From Paenibacillus sp. RC334 (GTDB taxonomy: Bacteria > Bacillota > Bacilli > Paenibacillales > Paenibacillaceae): DNA of 64,000 nucleotides. A program made the position numbers and the translations under genes. The DNA lies in assembly GCF_030034735.1 (NCBI RefSeq), contig NZ_CP125370.1:3906001-3970000 (forward strand), given 5' to 3'. Under the pieces are notes generated by a model. That model worked only from the letters and a program-made list of their open reading frames with translations. It did no database searches and was not told the DNA's origin. This document shows positions 37,103 through 49,156 of the stretch, one piece after another (position 1 is the first letter of the stretch; each line of letters starts with the position of its first letter).

Positions 37103-38086
37103 CTATTCAATAATCCCCAGCATGACGGCATAATCGTGTTGATGAACGACCGATGCCGTATGAATGGACAGGATAACAGCGTGATCTACGGGACAAATAA
37201 TCCGGTGCGTTTCGTATTCAGGGAAAGAAAGGACTTCGATCAGCGGATCGCCAAGCTTGACCTCGTCACCTGCCGACGCCCTGAATCTCTGTAAACCGGA
37301 AGCTTCAAACCTTAATTCTTCAATTTTGGTAACACGGTGCGCGTCGCCCTTCCCCACAACCGAAGCGGGCGTACCCGCCAGTATGTGCAGTTCAGCGAGA
37401 ATAGCATACAGAGACTGTTGGTGTGCGGCAACCCCTTCCTCTGTCCAATGCGAACCGCCTCCGCTTTCCAGCAGCACAGCAGGAATTCCATATTTACAAA
37501 CCTCATTGATCAGCATCCCCTTGGCCCGGGATTCACACGTATAGATAGCCGTCAGATTCACAGCCTTTAACGCTGCCAAAGCGGCTTCATAGGCCAAAGT
37601 CTGATCGCTGGCCACCATAGCAAACGGGCATACGTCCAGATATTTGCCTCCCCCGTGCAGATCAATGAAGAAATGGGCCGAAGACGTGATCTTCTGAGCA
37701 AGCCATTCTCCGTAACGATAGGAATACGTGTCTGTCCGTTCCTGCTGAAACACCCGGTTCAAATTAACGCCGTCCAGCGGACTTTCATTGGTTCCGGCCT
37801 GAAAAGCGCTCGGGTTGGTAATCGGACAAACGATAATATTCCCCTTCAAACAGTTCACATCAAGATGCTCTATTAGATGAATGCAAGCTACGATTCCATC
37901 GTATTCATCTCCATGCAGAGCAGCCTGAATCCATACTGTTGGGCCTTCTTCATAACCTTTAATCAGAAAAAAAATGGCGGGAACATCCTGGTAGGTATCG
38001 TCAATTTTTGCAACTGATTTTCTGGGCTGACTGGAGAGGGCTTCCTCAATCGAGGCATATTTCAAAACATGTGCTGGCTGAAACAT
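37103..38086 (-). CDS. Succinylglutamate desuccinylase/aspartoacylase-family deacylase
   Basis: This 327-residue M14-like zinc enzyme is the first gene of ABC operon 2. Zinc ligands are His58 and Glu61 in QAALHGDEYDG and a later His in FFIDLHGGG. NPSAFQAGTNESPLDGVNLNRVF carries the substrate Arg region. The C-terminal beta domain has ASAGDEVKLGDPLIEVLSFPEYE. It removes acyl groups from N-acyl amino acids in the cytosol. ATG 38086 has AAGGAG; the frame reaches 38131 but without a ribosome site. Confidence 0.87.
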   Translation of the reverse strand: MFQPAHVLKYASIEEALSSQPRKSVAKIDDTYQDVPAIFFLIKGYEEGPTVWIQAALHGDEYDGIVACIHLIEHLDVNCLKGNIIVCPITNPSAFQAGTNESPLDGVNLNRVFQQERTDTYSYRYGEWLAQKITSSAHFFIDLHGGGKYLDVCPFAMVASDQTLAYEAALAALKAVNLTAIYTCESRAKGMLINEVCKYGIPAVLLESGGGSHWTEEGVAAHQQSLYAILAELHILAGTPASVVGKGDAHRVTKIEELRFEASGLQRFRASAGDEVKLGDPLIEVLSFPEYETHRIICPVDHAVILSIHTASVVHQHDYAVMLGIIE

Positions 38087-38353
38087 AAGCGACGACTCCT
38101 TGATTCTACCAAAAGGTGGATATTCACTCATATCATAGTATTCTGCTTTGTTTAATTGTTTTTACGATTCTAGCAGTCTTTTGTCGATTTTGTCAATGTA
38201 ATAAACTTACTTTTTCACTGTAAATATACCTTCAGGAATCTACCTGCAAAAAACGTAAGCCATATAAAAAGTAAGGTATGACACTATACTATATCCAAGG
38301 GTAGCAGATAAACCAAAAAATGGACAAAAGAGAGAGACTTATTAGCGGAATAT

Positions 38354-38534
38354 ATGACAAAAACCCCGGAGCAGCAGCATACGGCTGAAGCGGTTTCTTT
38401 TAGGCTATATTTGCGATAATTATGCTACAATTTATTTCCTCCCTGAAGGATCTTACCAAGATGTACGAGTAAACTTCAGACCTTTTGTTCCTGAAAATCT
38501 CCAGCCTTCCCCATCACTATCGTTAAAAAAATAA
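38354..38534 (+). pseudogene. Possible small frameshifted ORF in a 560-bp gap
   Basis: ATG 38354 opens MTKTPEQQHTAEAVSF. After a shift near GGTTTC a protein-like run follows (GYICDNYATIYFLPEGSYQD, then VRVNFRPFVPENLQP) to TAA 38532. The span is one base more than a multiple of three. No homology is recognised and the ribosome site is weak. The rest of 38087-38605 is AT-rich and probably contains the promoter of ABC operon 2. Confidence 0.25.
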
Positions 38535-38605
38535 TGACAAAGAGCCCGCGTGGATTATACAGTGATGAATAGGAACATTAAGACTTTTTAGCTACAGTGC
38601 AAGCG

Positions 38606-38644
38606 AAATAGGCTTCCCGCTGGTTGCCTACGGGAAACCTATTT
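38606..38644 (-). terminator. Hairpin terminator of the MFS exporter gene
   Basis: AAATAGGCTTCCCG and CGGGAAACCTATTT form a nearly perfect 14-bp stem immediately past the stop at 38650. U-tract support is modest. Confidence 0.65.
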
Positions 38645-38649
38645 GCTGA

Positions 38650-39834
38650 TCACATCATCTGATCACTTTTTCCTTTTCTTACCCCCAACATAATGATAGC
38701 CATAACAGCTACCAAAACCGCTATGAGAGCAAAGGGAATGTATTTGTCTACCCGGTACAAGGTGGTCGTCAAAATAGGAGCAATGATCGCAGAAATGCCC
38801 TGAACAGCAGCCACTAAACCAGCGGCTCCCCCCTGCTGTTCTTTACTGACAGACAGAGAAGCACCAGCCATAAAGCCGGGCATTAGCAAGCCCGTACCTA
38901 TACCAAACATAAAGAACGCTGCATAGTAAACGATCAAGCTGGTTGACACCAGAAATAATCCCATTCCCGTAATCAGGAACAGAGAACCGAGCAAAATCAT
39001 CGGCTTAGGCTGCCATTTAAGCCATTTCATCTGAACGATCTGTACGATCAACATGGCTGCCCCGGAAAACATGAGCCCAAAGGAAACGACTCTTGCTGTT
39101 TCTTTGGATGAAAGGCCTAATTGATCTTGAAAATAAAATCCTCCTATAACCTGGATGGTCACAATACTAATCATCGTAACCAAACCTGCAAACAAATACA
39201 TCCGTAGTCCAGACTGAAATGGGTTAATCCGAGCCGGCTTTTGCTGAATAACGGGTTTGGCAGCGGGAATCGCCAGCAGAGCCACTACAAATGCAACAGC
39301 GGCAATCACGATCCCAAAATATAAGGGCCATAACAGCCCTATTAAAGTAAAGGCACCTGCAATAGCGGGCCCAAATACCAGTCCAAGCCCATTGGCTGCG
39401 CTAATGATAGCCATCCCAGTACCTCGATCTTCTCCCTCCGTCACATCTCCCATATAGGCTTGGGAAGATGACAATACCGCCGGGATAAACCCGCCTATCA
39501 AACCGCGTGTAACAATCAGCAGGACTAATAACAGCCACCCGCTGAGCCATCCATTTAACCCGCCAAAAAGAGTAAGCGTAAACAGCAAGCAACTTACACA
39601 CATCCCTATGAACCCAATCAGGATTACAGGTTTGCGTCCTTTTGCATCACTCAGATTTCCCCATACTGGAGCCATTAAGGCCATGGTAATGGAACCCAGC
39701 GATATGATTAACCCGGAATGGCTTTCCCTTAATCCTAATTCACGAATAAGGGGCGGCATAATTGGAGCAATAAGCATGAGCCCTAGCATAGCCACAAATA
39801 CACTAAAAAAGATGCTCCCTTTTATTCTATTCAT
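38650..39834 (-). CDS. MFS efflux transporter, DHA1 type
   Basis: This 394-residue protein has 12 predicted membrane segments. It shows motif A VWGNLSDAKGRKPVILIGF after helix 2 and motif C-like GLGLVFGPAIAGAF in helix 5, the marks of drug/H+ antiporters. GGAGTG precedes ATG 39834. It is about 100 bp downstream of the broken AraC regulator gene. Relatives include multidrug and siderophore exporters; I cannot choose. Confidence 0.87.
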   Translation of the reverse strand: MNRIKGSIFFSVFVAMLGLMLIAPIMPPLIRELGLRESHSGLIISLGSITMALMAPVWGNLSDAKGRKPVILIGFIGMCVSCLLFTLTLFGGLNGWLSGWLLLVLLIVTRGLIGGFIPAVLSSSQAYMGDVTEGEDRGTGMAIISAANGLGLVFGPAIAGAFTLIGLLWPLYFGIVIAAVAFVVALLAIPAAKPVIQQKPARINPFQSGLRMYLFAGLVTMISIVTIQVIGGFYFQDQLGLSSKETARVVSFGLMFSGAAMLIVQIVQMKWLKWQPKPMILLGSLFLITGMGLFLVSTSLIVYYAAFFMFGIGTGLLMPGFMAGASLSVSKEQQGGAAGLVAAVQGISAIIAPILTTTLYRVDKYIPFALIAVLVAVMAIIMLGVRKGKSDQMM

Positions 39835-39936
39835 CCTCGTGCACTCCTCTGTTATAAATTCTCTCTATGCAGAAGTATACGAGTGATAGCAAAACCCTGC
39901 TGCCTATATACGGATTATTCTACGGTTAAACGGATT

Positions 39937-40722
39937 TTAGTTTAAAAATACTTTCTTTATGGATGATGGCTTCACTCCGTATTCGCGGAAAAATTGCTCT
40001 GAAAATGCACTCACATTACTGTATCCTACAGCCATCGCTGCTTCTGTCACATTGCTTTCTTGACTTCGTAGCAGCTTCATCGCATAGTCCAGACAAATGT
40101 GACGCAAATATTCAAATACAGTAGTTCCAAAACAAGCCTTGAACCCCTTTTTTAATTTAAAATCGTTTAGGCCAACTTTCTTGGATAATGTGATCAGTGA
40201 GGGAGGATCAATCATGCTGGATTCAAGGATTTGCCGGGCCATATGCAGCTCCCTTAAGAATTTGATTAAATTCAATGGCTACCTGCTGACGAGCTACCAA
40301 CTGTGAGGTCGCATAGTTAAACAACGAAACAGGGATGCCGAGTGCAAATGATGTATATTGCTCATTAAATGGAGGATGAAACCAGGCTTTGAAATCCTGC
40401 AGAAAAATAAGTGCCCCTTGCCCCTTCGGGAGTGTATAATCCAGACCAGCCACATCCACATGACGTTGACCTGAAAGCGCAAACTGTAGTTCAATCATTT
40501 GTCCACTGGAAGAAAACTGGGTCGGATATGGCTCATAGTAATGAAGAAGAGTATTGTTTTCAAGACCTTCCTGTTGCATAACACTTGCGCATTAGGCCGT
40601 CCGAGCAATTCACTACGGTCATAAAGTAGCATATCCAAAAAAGTTTGATTCACCGATTAAATGAGGCCTGAGTCCGAGATCGAAAAATATCCACAGGGGG
40701 CTTTATCTAATTGAATATCCAT
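39937..40722 (-). pseudogene. Broken PAS/AraC (PchR-like) regulator
   Basis: Pieces in three frames line up. A PAS-like start from ATG 40722 (MDIQLDKAPCGYFSISDSGL) is broken by TAA at 40657 and resumes as SVNQTFLDMLLYDRSELLG. A middle part from about 40579 (IELQFALSGQRHVDVAGL, then GQGALIFLQDFKAWFHPP) resembles the PchR sensor domain. The C-terminal AraC domain from about 40275 (PPSLITLSKKVGLNDFKLKKGF and VTEAAMAVGYSNVSAFSEQFF) ends at 39937. At least one nonsense and two frame changes are needed, so it is not a functional full-length regulator. The domain identity is clear, the ancestral start less so. Confidence 0.7.
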
Positions 40723-40825
40723 TTCATGACTGCCTTTCTTTCTTCTTTTATCCTTTCTCTATACTAACTCACATCCAAGTAAAATGAAGACTGGAGAGTC
40801 AGATTTATAACTTTTAGTCAGGTTA

Positions 40826-41377
40826 TCAATCTAGATGGAAATGTCTTTTTATCGGTAAGGGCATCGCTGAGAATATTAGTTCACCCAATTCTTCCGGAGA
40901 TTCCTTCATGCCATTCTCAAGCCAGTCTTTCGTCACATTCACTCCCCCATATGCGTTGAATCTGATAGCGAAAAGGATGTCTGGAGGCAACGAAGTACTA
41001 TTGGTTTTCTTAAGTATATATTTGGTGTGGCATTCAACAGTATAGTCAAAAATATTATTATAAAAAGACAAATGGGTATCATCGTCAAAAGCTTTTTTAA
41101 AATAGATATAATCCTCTTTAATAAACTCTACAATTCTCCCGGCAACACGTCCCCAAGACTCTTTCTCTATATATTGTTCAATAATTTTATCTGCCTTATC
41201 ACTATAAATCCATGAAATTAAATCATATTTACTTGAAAAATGATAATAGAACATCTGCCTGCTGACCTGGCAATTATCAGTAATATCCGTTACGGTGATC
41301 GACTGGATCGGATGTTTTTTGGCTAAGTCTATCAAGGATTCAGCAAGAAGTTCCTTAGGAGTTGTTTTTCGAATCAT
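40826..41377 (-). CDS. TetR-family transcriptional regulator (DhaS-like)
   Basis: This 183-residue repressor has an N-terminal helix-turn-helix of the TetR type (ITVTDITDNCQVSRQMFYYHFSSKYDLISWIY) and a C-terminal domain of the TetR_C_8/DhaS kind (IYFKKAFDDDTHLSFYNNIFDYT). ATG 41377 has GAGGG upstream; the frame extends to TTG 41392. It is divergent from the SDR/SnoaL gene pair across 156 bp and most likely controls it in response to their substrate. Confidence 0.87.
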   Translation of the reverse strand: MIRKTTPKELLAESLIDLAKKHPIQSITVTDITDNCQVSRQMFYYHFSSKYDLISWIYSDKADKIIEQYIEKESWGRVAGRIVEFIKEDYIYFKKAFDDDTHLSFYNNIFDYTVECHTKYILKKTNSTSLPPDILFAIRFNAYGGVNVTKDWLENGMKESPEELGELIFSAMPLPIKRHFHLD

Positions 41378-41533
41378 GTTAGGCCCTCGCAAGATGTTTT
41401 ATTTTATATTGTACACTATTGAGCATCTGTCTAAATTTTTAACACTCTCAAAAATCAGTCTATTATTATTTAATTACCTATATTTTATACTAATTATGTG
41501 AATATAATCACGAATAATTAAGGAGGCGTTCCG

Positions 41534-42376
41534 ATGAGCAGTAACTTGACAGATTTGGGCTACAACGGAAAAGTAGTAGTCATTACAGGATGTGCAACTG
41601 GAATCGGTAAAGCAACGGCACAAAAATTAATTGGACTGGGCGCACAGGTTTACGCGCTGGATATCAAGGAACCTCAGTTTAAAGTAAAACAATACATCCC
41701 TATCGATATGGGAAGTAAAACATCAATTGAACAAGCAGTAGGCGCATTACCTGATACAGTCGATTTCGTTTTTAACTGTGCGGGCATTGCTGGAACCTCT
41801 TATGCTGGAAAAACATTTACCCCTAAACAAGTCATGAATATTAATTTTGTTGGAGTCAAGCATTTTGTTGAGCTAATTAAAGAAAAATTAAATCCACATT
41901 CCGCCATTGCTATTGTAGCTTCTGTAGCTGCTTTTGCTTGGGAAGCAAAAAAGGAAATTTTGCTGCCGCTTATTTCTTGTAAGACCTATGAAGAAGCACA
42001 AAACTGGCTGGATAGCCATTTGTCTGATGAAAAGGTAATGGCACAGAAACCGGAAGAAAACGGAGTTTACTTTTTATCAAAAGAGGCACTCGTGGCCTGG
42101 GTGAAATATGTGGCAATGGCTTATTCAGAGCAGCATATTAGAATAAATACAATATCTCCAGGTGCAACAAACACAGCCATGACTGAAGATTTTAATATCA
42201 TATTTAAAAAAGTGATATCTGAAGATTTTACCTCCGTCGCAGGAATTGCTACTCCCGAGGATCAAGCAAATGCGTTATTATTAATAAATAGTAGCTTATC
42301 CAGCTATATTAGCGGGCAAGATATACAAGTAGATTTTGCTGGAGCCACTCAATATCTTTTTCATAAAGGAGAATGA
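41534..42376 (+). CDS. Short-chain dehydrogenase/reductase
   Basis: This 280-residue oxidoreductase has the NAD(P) loop TGCATGIG, an NNAG-like FNCAG, the active-site Tyr/Lys pair YFLSK and SPGATNTAM. An insertion of about 35 residues between the catalytic Ser strand (VASVAAF) and YFLSK resembles the 3-alpha-hydroxysteroid dehydrogenase/carbonyl reductase subgroup. AAGGAGG at 41520 precedes the ATG. It is followed 4 bp later by a SnoaL-like gene, and both probably act on a common small cyclic or hydrophobic ketone. Confidence 0.9.
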   Translation: MSSNLTDLGYNGKVVVITGCATGIGKATAQKLIGLGAQVYALDIKEPQFKVKQYIPIDMGSKTSIEQAVGALPDTVDFVFNCAGIAGTSYAGKTFTPKQVMNINFVGVKHFVELIKEKLNPHSAIAIVASVAAFAWEAKKEILLPLISCKTYEEAQNWLDSHLSDEKVMAQKPEENGVYFLSKEALVAWVKYVAMAYSEQHIRINTISPGATNTAMTEDFNIIFKKVISEDFTSVAGIATPEDQANALLLINSSLSSYISGQDIQVDFAGATQYLFHKGE

Positions 42377-42380
42377 CAAA

Positions 42381-42875
42381 ATGAATCCAAAAAAAATTAA
42401 AAATGTAACTATTAATGCTTCATTCAGCAGCGAAAATGAAGTTGCTAAAAAGAATATGGATGTCATTATCGACTTTTTTTCTTTATACCTAGGGGACACG
42501 GACAAATTTTATTCTCTGTGGGTTGAAGATAATCCGGTTGTCATTACCCCATTTACGACTGATGATGTGGCTGTTTTGCACGATTCTGTTCAAGAAGGCT
42601 GGGATGCCGTAAAAGGTTTCTTTAATCCCATTTTTAATGATATGAAAGGGACATTCGAATGGACCATTGATGAGTTTATGGTCGGAGAAAATCCTAACAC
42701 GATTGTGACAAAAACACGCAGCCACATTGATATCACAGCGAATGGAGCATGGGGAGAAGACAAAAAAATAAAATACAACGGAATCTATGTACAGATCTTT
42801 AAATTTGAAAACAATAAAATTAAATCTTTCGAAGAGTATTATGATACTGCACTGTTAAACAAACATTACTCATAA
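42381..42875 (+). CDS. SnoaL-like/NTF2-fold protein
   Basis: This 164-residue cone-fold protein has VIIDFFSLYLGDTDKFYSLWVEDNPVVITPF, then GWDAVKGFFNPIFNDM and NGIYVQIFKFENNKIKSFEEYYD, the layout of NTF2/SnoaL enzymes and ligand-binding proteins. ATG 42381 follows AAAGGAGAATGAC at the end of the SDR gene, giving tight coupling. Its reaction is unknown. Confidence 0.82.
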   Translation: MNPKKIKNVTINASFSSENEVAKKNMDVIIDFFSLYLGDTDKFYSLWVEDNPVVITPFTTDDVAVLHDSVQEGWDAVKGFFNPIFNDMKGTFEWTIDEFMVGENPNTIVTKTRSHIDITANGAWGEDKKIKYNGIYVQIFKFENNKIKSFEEYYDTALLNKHYS

Positions 42876-42889
42876 TGACTGACTATTAG

Positions 42890-42957
42890 AAAAAAGTCTC
42901 GGCCTGTGATCTACACTTCCATTACGGAATGCACATTTCACAGACCGAGACTTTTTT
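42890..42957. terminator. Long bidirectional terminator
   Basis: Arms of 20 bases (AAAAAAGTCTCGG... at 42890-42909 and ...CCGAGACTTTTTT at 42938-42957) pair with one mismatch. They enclose a loop with a smaller TTCC/GGAA hairpin. It serves both the SnoaL gene (plus) and the chemoreceptor gene (minus), 15 and 7 bp from their stops. Confidence 0.9.
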
Positions 42958-42963
42958 CATGCT

Positions 42964-43800
42964 TTATTCTGCGTCAACATCATCCGTTATTTTTTCTACT
43001 AACCCTCTCAAGCCGTGGTTGGTTACATTTAATTGATCAATAACATTCATAAATTCCGTTACAAGCTTGGCTTGCTCTTGGGAGGAAACTGCAATCTGCG
43101 TGATCTCTTGTTCCATGTTATAAACCGATTGTCTGACAGCTTGCAAGGACTGTTCAATTCGTCCAGTTGCTTCCTTTGTGCCCGTAGACATTTTGCGGAT
43201 TTCTGTAGCGACAACGCCAAAACCCGCTCCTGCCTCACCCACCCGGGCTGCTTCAATTGCTGCATTTAATCCAAGCAAGTTTGTCTGCTCTGAAATTTCC
43301 TTAATGTAGCCGGCCACTTCAGTCACGTTACCGGAATCTTCAACCGCCTGTTTCGTATTGCTCAAGATTTCTTCGGCTGTCGCACTAAGCTCCTCCGAAT
43401 GGGCCGCCACATGCTGAATCCCTTCAACTAGCTTGCTGGTAACCTCCTCAGCTTGAGTCATCAACTTCTTCAATTGATCTTGATTATCCATACTATAGGT
43501 AATACACATTACAGCCGCAATTTCATTCTGTTCATTCTTAATCGGATGAAAATATGAATCAGCAGCGATTCCAAAAACTTCAGCAGCATAACGCTCTCTG
43601 GTCTTTTCACCACCCACTAACATTTTGAAGTTTCTGTGGACGTCAGGAAGAGGGTCGCCTGCTTTGAAGTCATACACTAAACTTTTACCTGATTGAAAGA
43701 ACAGAAACTTTTCTCCATCCATTACAGAAATTGAAACATCTTGTCGTGCAGCTTCTTTGATAAACGGCATAGCGGCCAAAACAGCTTCTACTTGATTCAT
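42964..43800 (-). CDS. Soluble methyl-accepting chemoreceptor
   Basis: This 278-residue protein has no membrane segment. Residues 1-115 form a compact sensor domain ([23 protein letters not shown]... and [23 protein letters not shown]) that looks PAS- or Cache-like. It is followed by a short signalling hairpin with the conserved tip [37 protein letters not shown]. Small cytosolic receptors of this layout (YfmS-like) occur in Bacillus. The signal is unknown; an intracellular metabolite is likely. AGGAAGTGG precedes ATG 43800, and the gene is monocistronic. Confidence 0.87.
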   Translation of the reverse strand: MNQVEAVLAAMPFIKEAARQDVSISVMDGEKFLFFQSGKSLVYDFKAGDPLPDVHRNFKMLVGGEKTRERYAAEVFGIAADSYFHPIKNEQNEIAAVMCITYSMDNQDQLKKLMTQAEEVTSKLVEGIQHVAAHSEELSATAEEILSNTKQAVEDSGNVTEVAGYIKEISEQTNLLGLNAAIEAARVGEAGAGFGVVATEIRKMSTGTKEATGRIEQSLQAVRQSVYNMEQEITQIAVSSQEQAKLVTEFMNVIDQLNVTNHGLRGLVEKITDDVDAE

Positions 43801-44024
43801 AATATGTATCCACTTCCTTTTATTTTGATATATGCCCTATCTTATATTTCGACATTTTCATCCAATGTGTTTAGTCAATTTAAAAATACAATTCATTTTC
43901 TTCATACGTATACCATGTTCATTTTCTTTTAGGTAGTTTCATGTAAGTTATCACTGCCGAGAATTTTCGCATGTTTTCTGTTACTACTGGAAAAAGATTG
44001 TTTTCGTTTCATAATAAATTCAAA

Positions 44025-44057
44025 CAGCGCGTACCGATTGAACATTGGCACGCGCTG
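44025..44057 (-). terminator. Hairpin, probable terminator of the beta-glucoside operon
   Basis: CAGCGCGT and ACGCGCTG (44025-44032 with 44050-44057) pair; TTTGAATTTATT follows on the minus strand. It lies 70 bp beyond the phospho-beta-glucosidase stop. The remainder of the 327-bp gap 43801-44127 holds the promoter of the soluble chemoreceptor but no visible gene. Confidence 0.55.
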
Positions 44058-44127
44058 GCTGTATATATTTTTTAAGACCCGTTTTTGGGTTCTCTCCACT
44101 CGCAAATCAGGCATTAGGATTTAAGAT

Positions 44128-47632
<3,505 letters not shown>

Positions 47633-47660
47633 CTATTCAAAATAATGGTATTTATAAAAA

Positions 47661-47724
47661 AGGCGAAACCAAATAGATCAAATTCGATCTAGGTTGGTTT
47701 CGCCTGCTTTACCAGTAACAATCC
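47661..47724 (-). promoter_or_regulatory. RAT antiterminator site with overlapping terminator, bglP leader
   Basis: On the minus strand the conserved RAT start GGATTGTTACTGG (ending 47724) runs into GCAGGCGAAACC (to 47696). That overlaps the left arm of a 12-bp terminator stem (47694-47705 with 47661-47672) followed by TTTTTTAT. Binding of the BglG/LicT-type protein should block terminator formation and allow EIIBCA expression. Confidence 0.93.
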
Positions 47725-47733
47725 AAGAATTAT

Positions 47734-48567
47734 TTAATTTTGCCTTTGGGTCAAACGCTGAATATGAATCGTTATATACAGCTTCTCCTCATCTGACAAT
47801 ACCGTGTTCAAGTATTTTTCGATCTTCAGCATACAGCCGTAAGCCTTTTTATACTTGGCTTTCACTTGCCTCCACAAAAAATCGTCTTCCAGTTCTGTTT
47901 TTTCTTTTTTATTTAATCGCTGAAAGAAGAATCTTAAATGTGTAATAAATCGCTCATAACTGATTGAGTGTTCATCTATGGTGTTATTATAAGAGTATTT
48001 AATAATATTTAAGATATCCTGTATTTTTTGAGTTTGCTGAGCAACATCTGCTACCTTATTGTAGGAGCTGTTTACTTGAGCATTTATTAAATGAAGGGCT
48101 ATATTACCTGCTTCATCTTCTGACAAGCGTTTGCCTGTTTCGTCTTCAATGAACTCCAGTGCTTTTAATCCAACCCCAAATTCTTTGGGATAAAATTTTT
48201 TAATTTCCCAGATTAACGGATTTGCATTTTTAAGCCCAACGTCAAACATTTTAAATGCATTGTTCATGTGGTCTGTAAGCGAAACATATATATAATCGCT
48301 CAATTGTGCTTCTAATATGCTTTTTCCATATTCAATGATGTCATAGCATAACGAAACATATTCTGAAGGAACATCCTCTAACAATAATTTAAATTTCTCT
48401 GAAGCATCTTTCTGTTTAAGCACAAAGACCTTTTCAATTAAATGCTCTTCTACTTGTTCTCCTGCACTCTTTTTGAATGCAATACCACGACCCATAACAA
48501 CAAACTCATCCCTTTTTGAATCTTTGGCTATTATAGCGTTATTATTAAATATTTTCGTTATGATCAT
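47734..48567 (-). CDS. licT: BglG/LicT-family transcriptional antiterminator
   Basis: This 277-residue protein has the RNA-binding domain at 1-60 (IITKIFNNNAIIAKDSKRDEFVVMGRGIAFKK). Two PTS regulation domains follow with conserved His (YVSLTDHMNNAFKM; EAGNIALHLINAQ; YERFITHLRFFFQRL; LYITIHIQRL). Phosphorylation by the PTS sets its activity so that it binds RAT RNA when beta-glucosides are present. AAGGGGG precedes ATG 48567. It lies in front of its target operon, and another RAT about 460 bp upstream implies autoregulation. The symbol follows the family; bglG would serve equally. Confidence 0.92.
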   Translation of the reverse strand: MIITKIFNNNAIIAKDSKRDEFVVMGRGIAFKKSAGEQVEEHLIEKVFVLKQKDASEKFKLLLEDVPSEYVSLCYDIIEYGKSILEAQLSDYIYVSLTDHMNNAFKMFDVGLKNANPLIWEIKKFYPKEFGVGLKALEFIEDETGKRLSEDEAGNIALHLINAQVNSSYNKVADVAQQTQKIQDILNIIKYSYNNTIDEHSISYERFITHLRFFFQRLNKKEKTELEDDFLWRQVKAKYKKAYGCMLKIEKYLNTVLSDEEKLYITIHIQRLTQRQN

Positions 48568-48982
48568 CTAACTGCCCCCTTATCCCACAAAAATTTAAAA
48601 AAGGATTTAGTTGCTGGGCGAAATTTCAGATAGGTCACAAGACGGTAATAGCCGATCAAACCTTCGTCATAAATCAAATTAAAATGTATTTGATTTACAA
48701 CTTCGTGTTATGAAAACGCATTCATATTAAGAGACAAAAGCCTTACGTTTTCCCTGAATGATCTTGAGTGCTCTCAAACCGATCTGATATTCCGTTTTGC
48801 AAATGGATATAGTCGGTTAACCACGTCCTATGACATCATTTTTCGGATGTCGATTCGTTGGTTGACGTCATCATCTTTGTTGTTCAGCACTTGTAAGGCT
48901 TTATATCACTCACCTTTCTGCGTTATGGCTGGGCCAGATATTCATATCGTGCAGGATATCACAAATCTTGTATTTCTAAAAG

Positions 48983-49052
48983 AAAAGGCAAAACCCAACA
49001 CATGGAAATATTAATTCCATGCCTCGGGTTTTGCCTTTTCAGTAACAATCCC
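48983..49052 (-). promoter_or_regulatory. RAT site with overlapping terminator, antiterminator-gene leader
   Basis: The minus strand reads GGGATTGTTACTG then AAAAGGCAAAACC (49052 to 49027). This overlaps a 14-bp terminator stem (48983-48996 with 49026-49039) that has an inner CATGGAAT/ATTCCATG hairpin and is followed by TTCTTTT. It is the first switch of the operon. Between it and the antiterminator start lie about 415 bp without an intact gene (see findings). Confidence 0.92.
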
Positions 49053-49058
49053 AACATC

Positions 49059-49107
49059 ATAATAACATCGAATTTAAGTTTTGCCAACAAAAATGTTTGC
49101 GCTTTCT
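49059..49107 (-). promoter_or_regulatory. Sigma-A promoter and cre-like site of the beta-glucoside operon
   Basis: On the minus strand, TTGGCA (49087-49082) and TATTAT (49064-49059) are 17 bp apart, directly upstream of the RAT. A CcpA-type site AGAAAGCGCAAACA overlaps 49107-49094, just above the -35 box. Its two deviations from consensus make it a plausible rather than certain operator. Confidence 0.75.
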
Positions 49108-49156
49108 TTTTTGGGGCAGTCACGACAAATACAGCACTTTTTTCTGGTATAAAATG

